Positions 4,816 through 7,261 of a DNA stretch of 7,261 bases are shown piece by piece; the first letter of the stretch is position 1, and the number at the start of each line of letters is the position of its first letter. The DNA lies in contig JASFIT010000242.1 in the NCBI GenBank assembly GCA_050122535.1, positions 1 to 7,261 of the forward strand. The letters run 5' to 3'. The DNA comes from JASFEQ01 sp050122535. Its GTDB lineage: Bacteria > Desulfobacterota > DSM-4660 > Desulfatiglandales > HGW-15. A model generated the notes under the pieces. It did not search any database. It saw only the letters and a program-made list of their open reading frames with translations, and had not been told where the DNA came from. A program made the position numbers and the translations under genes.

Positions 4816-7170
4816 TTACTTGATCTTCCCCATTCCCTTCAGGATCTTTTCCGGAGTGAAAGGTGTGGTATGGAGTCTTACCCCTGTTGCATCGTAGATG
4901 GCATTGGCAATGGCCGCCAGTATGCCTGAGACATAGCCTTCACCCACCTCCTTGGTCCGATAGGCTTCATCCTTCTTGTAGACCTCAGTGATCACATCGA
5001 TGTGTTCTGAACCGGCCATCTCATGGACGGTGGGCATCCGGTATTCCAACCAGTTGGGGTTAAGGGTCTGGCCCTCCTTCATTACCACCTCTTCTAGAAA
5101 GGCGTGACCCAGGGCCATAGATATCTGCCCATCAATCTGCCCTTCCACCATCTGAGGGTTAATGGGAAAGCCGCAGTCATGGGCGGTCACCGCATTCACC
5201 AGCCGTGCCTGACCCGTTTCAATATCCACCTCCACCTCTGCCACTTGCGCATCGGCGGCATAGTTTTCAGTCCAGCGACCCTTGGTGGTGGCCAGACTGG
5301 GATGGAACGGTTCATCCCGCATGGTGCGCCAGTGGCCCTCACCCATTATCGGGTCGCCGCGGCGTTTCTGAATACTGCTGAATATGAGCTGCTCGTAAGT
5401 GACTCGCCGCTTGGGAGAACCCGCAACATAGACACTCTTGTCTTCTAAAATCAGGTCTTCTACGTTCGCCTCCATTTCCTCGGCTGCCATGTCTAGCAGC
5501 TTTTTGCGGACTTCAGTTGCCGCCACACGGGTTGCATTACCTGTCACATAGGCATTTCCGCTAATCCAGGCTCCGATGTCAATGGGAGTCGTTTCCGTAT
5601 CAGCGGCAATGACCTGAATTTCTTCCACAGGGATCTTGAGTTCCTCGGCCACGATCTGACACAAAATGGTCTCCGCCCCTTGGCCGATATCCAAGGATCC
5701 TGTGAGGAGAGTGGCGGTACCATCATCGTTCAATTTCACGACAACGGATGATGTGTTTGGGTAGATAAGGGTCCCGCCCATGTATGCGCTGACACCCATA
5801 CCGATGCCGCGGCGGATAGGGCCATCACCACGGGGGGCTTTCCGGCCCTGACCATATTTTTCTAGAAACTGGGTATGTTCAGCCGCCTTTTGAATGCACT
5901 CATGGAGACCAAAATTGTGCACGTTATCGCCATTCGGCAACTGCTCGCCGGGTTTGCGGGCATTCTTGAGCCGAATCTCAATGGGATCCAGGCCCAGTTC
6001 TTCTGCGATCGCGTCCATTTGGGATTCTATGGCGTAGCGGACCTGTGGGGCGCCATGGCCGCGCTGAGGGCCGCGAATGGGGTTGTTTGTATAGACGGCA
6101 TAGCCCTCGTATTTCAGATTTGGAATCCGATAGGGAATCATGCTGAAGCCCCATGCCAGAAATATGACCACAACGCCACTACCTCGATAGCCTCCGCAAT
6201 TATTGATGACGCGGAACTGCTGAGCCAGCAAGGTGCCATCTTTTTTGACACCCGTCTTGAGTTCCACGATCAGGGGTTGACCATGGCGATAGGCGCTAAA
6301 AATCTCTTCGCGGGAGGCCTCTATTTTGACAGGACGACCTGCTTTCATGGAGAGCAGTGCGGCACAGAACTCATGAGAGAACAGATCCACTTTTCCACCA
6401 AATGCCCCTCCCACATAGGCCTTTTGCACGCGCACTGAAGAGAAAGGCAGGCCAAGGGTCTTGGCCAGCTTGGCCCGCTTGATGAATGGCCCCATTGAGG
6501 ACGTCCACACATTGAGCTTGCCCCCCGGTTCATGGCTGGCCACCGTGATCTGGGGTTCCAAATAACCGTGGGTTCTCAGATGGCTTTCGAATCGATCCTC
6601 CCGTATATAATCCGCTTCGGCAAAACCCGCTTCCACGTCTCCCCATGCTGTTTGCGTCTTACCCCCGATATTAGCAAGGGGCTCGGTCACCTTTGGATGG
6701 GTAGGATGAATTTCAGGCGCACCCTGCTGCATCGCCTCTTCAGGATCAAAGACAGCGGGTAACGGCTCATAATCTACACGGATAAGGCTTAGCGCCTCTT
6801 CTGCCACATATGGATCAGTGGCCGCGACCGCGGCCACCTCTTCGCCCACAAATCGCACACGGTCTGTTGCCAGGGGATCTTGATCAGGGGGATATCTTGG
6901 GGTCTCCACGAACCCGTGCTTTACACCGGCCGTATCCTTAGCCGTGATAACCGCTTTGACGCCTTTCAGTTCTTCGGCACGCGTTGTGTCAATGTCGAGG
7001 ATCTTGGCATGGGGATGGGGGCTGCGCAGAATACGGCCCACCAGCATCCCAGGAAGCTTGATATCCACCGTATACGTGGCGCGTCCTGTAACCTTGTCCG
7101 GCCCGTCCTTTCGGGGTATGCTCCGGCCCACATAATCCAAATTTTGTGTCTCGACTTTCTCTGAGCTCAT
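4816..7170 (-). CDS. Molybdopterin-binding large subunit, xanthine dehydrogenase / 4-hydroxybenzoyl-CoA reductase family
   Basis: This 784-residue catalytic subunit of a molybdenum hydroxylase would bind the molybdopterin cofactor and hydroxylate, or reductively dehydroxylate, an organic substrate in the cytoplasm. The N-terminal domain is typical: DGPDKVTGRATYTVDIKLPG (22-41), then VGRILRSPHPHAKI (44-57). Cofactor-region motifs follow: GGAFGGK (254-260), RGHGAPQVRYAIES (370-383), TGSLDIGQGAET (490-501), and TKEVGEG (739-745) with the catalytic glutamate E744. The C-terminus is AIANAIYDATGV then TPEKIL. RGHG and the surrounding spacing resemble what I recall of 4-hydroxybenzoyl-CoA reductase alpha (HcrA/HbaC, about 755-770 residues), but xanthine or aldehyde oxidoreductases remain possible. 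The segment GAWISGNAYVTGNA (533-546) departs from the usual 'GAYASRTTYVSGNA' pattern. The ATG at 7170 is chosen because AGAGGA precedes it by 5 bases; the upstream ATG at 7215 lies in a repeat. Iron-sulfur and FAD subunits are not downstream, so they should be to the right. Confidence 0.92.
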   Translation of the reverse strand: MSSEKVETQNLDYVGRSIPRKDGPDKVTGRATYTVDIKLPGMLVGRILRSPHPHAKILDIDTTRAEELKGVKAVITAKDTAGVKHGFVETPRYPPDQDPLATDRVRFVGEEVAAVAATDPYVAEEALSLIRVDYEPLPAVFDPEEAMQQGAPEIHPTHPKVTEPLANIGGKTQTAWGDVEAGFAEADYIREDRFESHLRTHGYLEPQITVASHEPGGKLNVWTSSMGPFIKRAKLAKTLGLPFSSVRVQKAYVGGAFGGKVDLFSHEFCAALLSMKAGRPVKIEASREEIFSAYRHGQPLIVELKTGVKKDGTLLAQQFRVINNCGGYRGSGVVVIFLAWGFSMIPYRIPNLKYEGYAVYTNNPIRGPQRGHGAPQVRYAIESQMDAIAEELGLDPIEIRLKNARKPGEQLPNGDNVHNFGLHECIQKAAEHTQFLEKYGQGRKAPRGDGPIRRGIGMGVSAYMGGTLIYPNTSSVVVKLNDDGTATLLTGSLDIGQGAETILCQIVAEELKIPVEEIQVIAADTETTPIDIGAWISGNAYVTGNATRVAATEVRKKLLDMAAEEMEANVEDLILEDKSVYVAGSPKRRVTYEQLIFSSIQKRRGDPIMGEGHWRTMRDEPFHPSLATTKGRWTENYAADAQVAEVEVDIETGQARLVNAVTAHDCGFPINPQMVEGQIDGQISMALGHAFLEEVVMKEGQTLNPNWLEYRMPTVHEMAGSEHIDVITEVYKKDEAYRTKEVGEGYVSGILAAIANAIYDATGVRLHTTPFTPEKILKGMGKIK

Positions 7171-7175
7171 AAAAA

Positions 7176-7181
7176 TCCTCT
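7176..7181 (-). promoter_or_regulatory. Ribosome binding site deciding the molybdoenzyme start
   Basis: AGAGGA on the minus strand stands 5 bases before the ATG at 7170. The competing in-frame ATG at 7215 has only GGGAA close by. It would translate the arm of a palindromic repeat into 15 extra residues (MVGYKTRPYA...) unlike the N-terminus of the family. Confidence 0.7.
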
Positions 7182-7188
7182 GCCATGC

Positions 7189-7245
7189 GTAGGGTCGGGT
7201 TTTATACCCGACCATTTCCCGGTGGCATATAAAATGCCACCCTAC
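7189..7245. repeat. REP/BIME-like inverted pair of GTAG-headed hairpins
   Basis: Two 25-base units lie in opposite orientation, joined by ATTTCCC (7214-7220). Unit 1 is GTAG (7189-7192) followed by the hairpin GGTCGGGT-TTTAT-ACCCGACC (7193-7213). Unit 2, read on the other strand, is GTAG (complement of 7242-7245) followed by GGTGGCAT-TTTAT-ATGCCACC (complement of 7221-7241). Both stems are perfect 8-bp helices. The units share GTAGGGT, the loop and ACC, and differ only in paired stem positions. GTAG at the 5' foot of a hairpin, in inverted pairs, is the known layout of REP sequences mobilised by RAYT transposases. No RAYT gene is in the window. The element sits just before the molybdoenzyme's ribosome binding site and would lie in its leader or in the gap after an upstream gene. 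Confidence 0.75.
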
Positions 7246-7261
7246 ACCTACCTTTTTCCGT

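Noticed and set aside
5875..6438. 187-codon plus-strand open frame
   Set aside because: It lies wholly antisense to the well-conserved molybdoenzyme gene and shows no recognisable protein features.

Overview
The window reads almost entirely on the minus strand. It holds five protein genes, one of them cut by the left edge, separated by short non-coding stretches rich in palindromic repeats. The encoded set is: the periplasmic binding protein and two membrane permeases of a branched-chain-amino-acid-type (HAAT/Liv) ABC importer, a phenylacetate-CoA-ligase-family acyl-CoA synthetase, and a molybdopterin-binding large subunit of the xanthine dehydrogenase / 4-hydroxybenzoyl-CoA reductase superfamily. 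A cleavable, non-lipoprotein signal peptide on the binding protein points to a Gram-negative cell. The gene content and the style of the intergenic repeats suggest an anaerobic aromatic-degrading bacterium, perhaps of the Desulfobacterota (former Deltaproteobacteria). That taxonomic guess is inference; there is no marker gene here.

Layout, right to left, which is the direction of transcription. At 7189-7245 there is a REP/BIME-like pair of inverted hairpins. Next is the molybdenum hydroxylase large subunit (4816-7170), followed 12 bases later by a probable intrinsic terminator (4776-4804). An 86-bp repeat with terminal inverted repeats (4672-4757) comes next, then the CoA ligase (3275-4594). 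A 667-base non-coding region follows. It holds four hairpin modules in alternating orientation (2887-3169) and an AT-rich leader with possible promoters. The transporter operon then runs from the binding protein (1420-2607) through LivH (535-1395) to LivM (1-525, incomplete). The ATPase subunits LivG and LivF are not visible and would be expected beyond the left edge.

A working model, not proven by sequence: the importer brings in an aromatic or other carboxylic acid, the PaaK-type ligase makes its CoA thioester, and the molybdoenzyme hydroxylates or reductively dehydroxylates the product. The same three functions cluster in the 4-hydroxybenzoate (hba) region of Rhodopseudomonas palustris. 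The small iron-sulfur and FAD subunits the molybdoenzyme would normally need are absent from the window and would lie to the right. The terminator and repeats argue that the three functions sit on at least two, probably three, transcripts.

The least ordinary material is non-coding: three different families of structured repeat in 7 kb. They include a GTAG-headed inverted pair whose stems differ by compensatory changes while the loop is conserved. I see no CRISPR array, tRNA, rRNA, insertion sequence or transposase gene.
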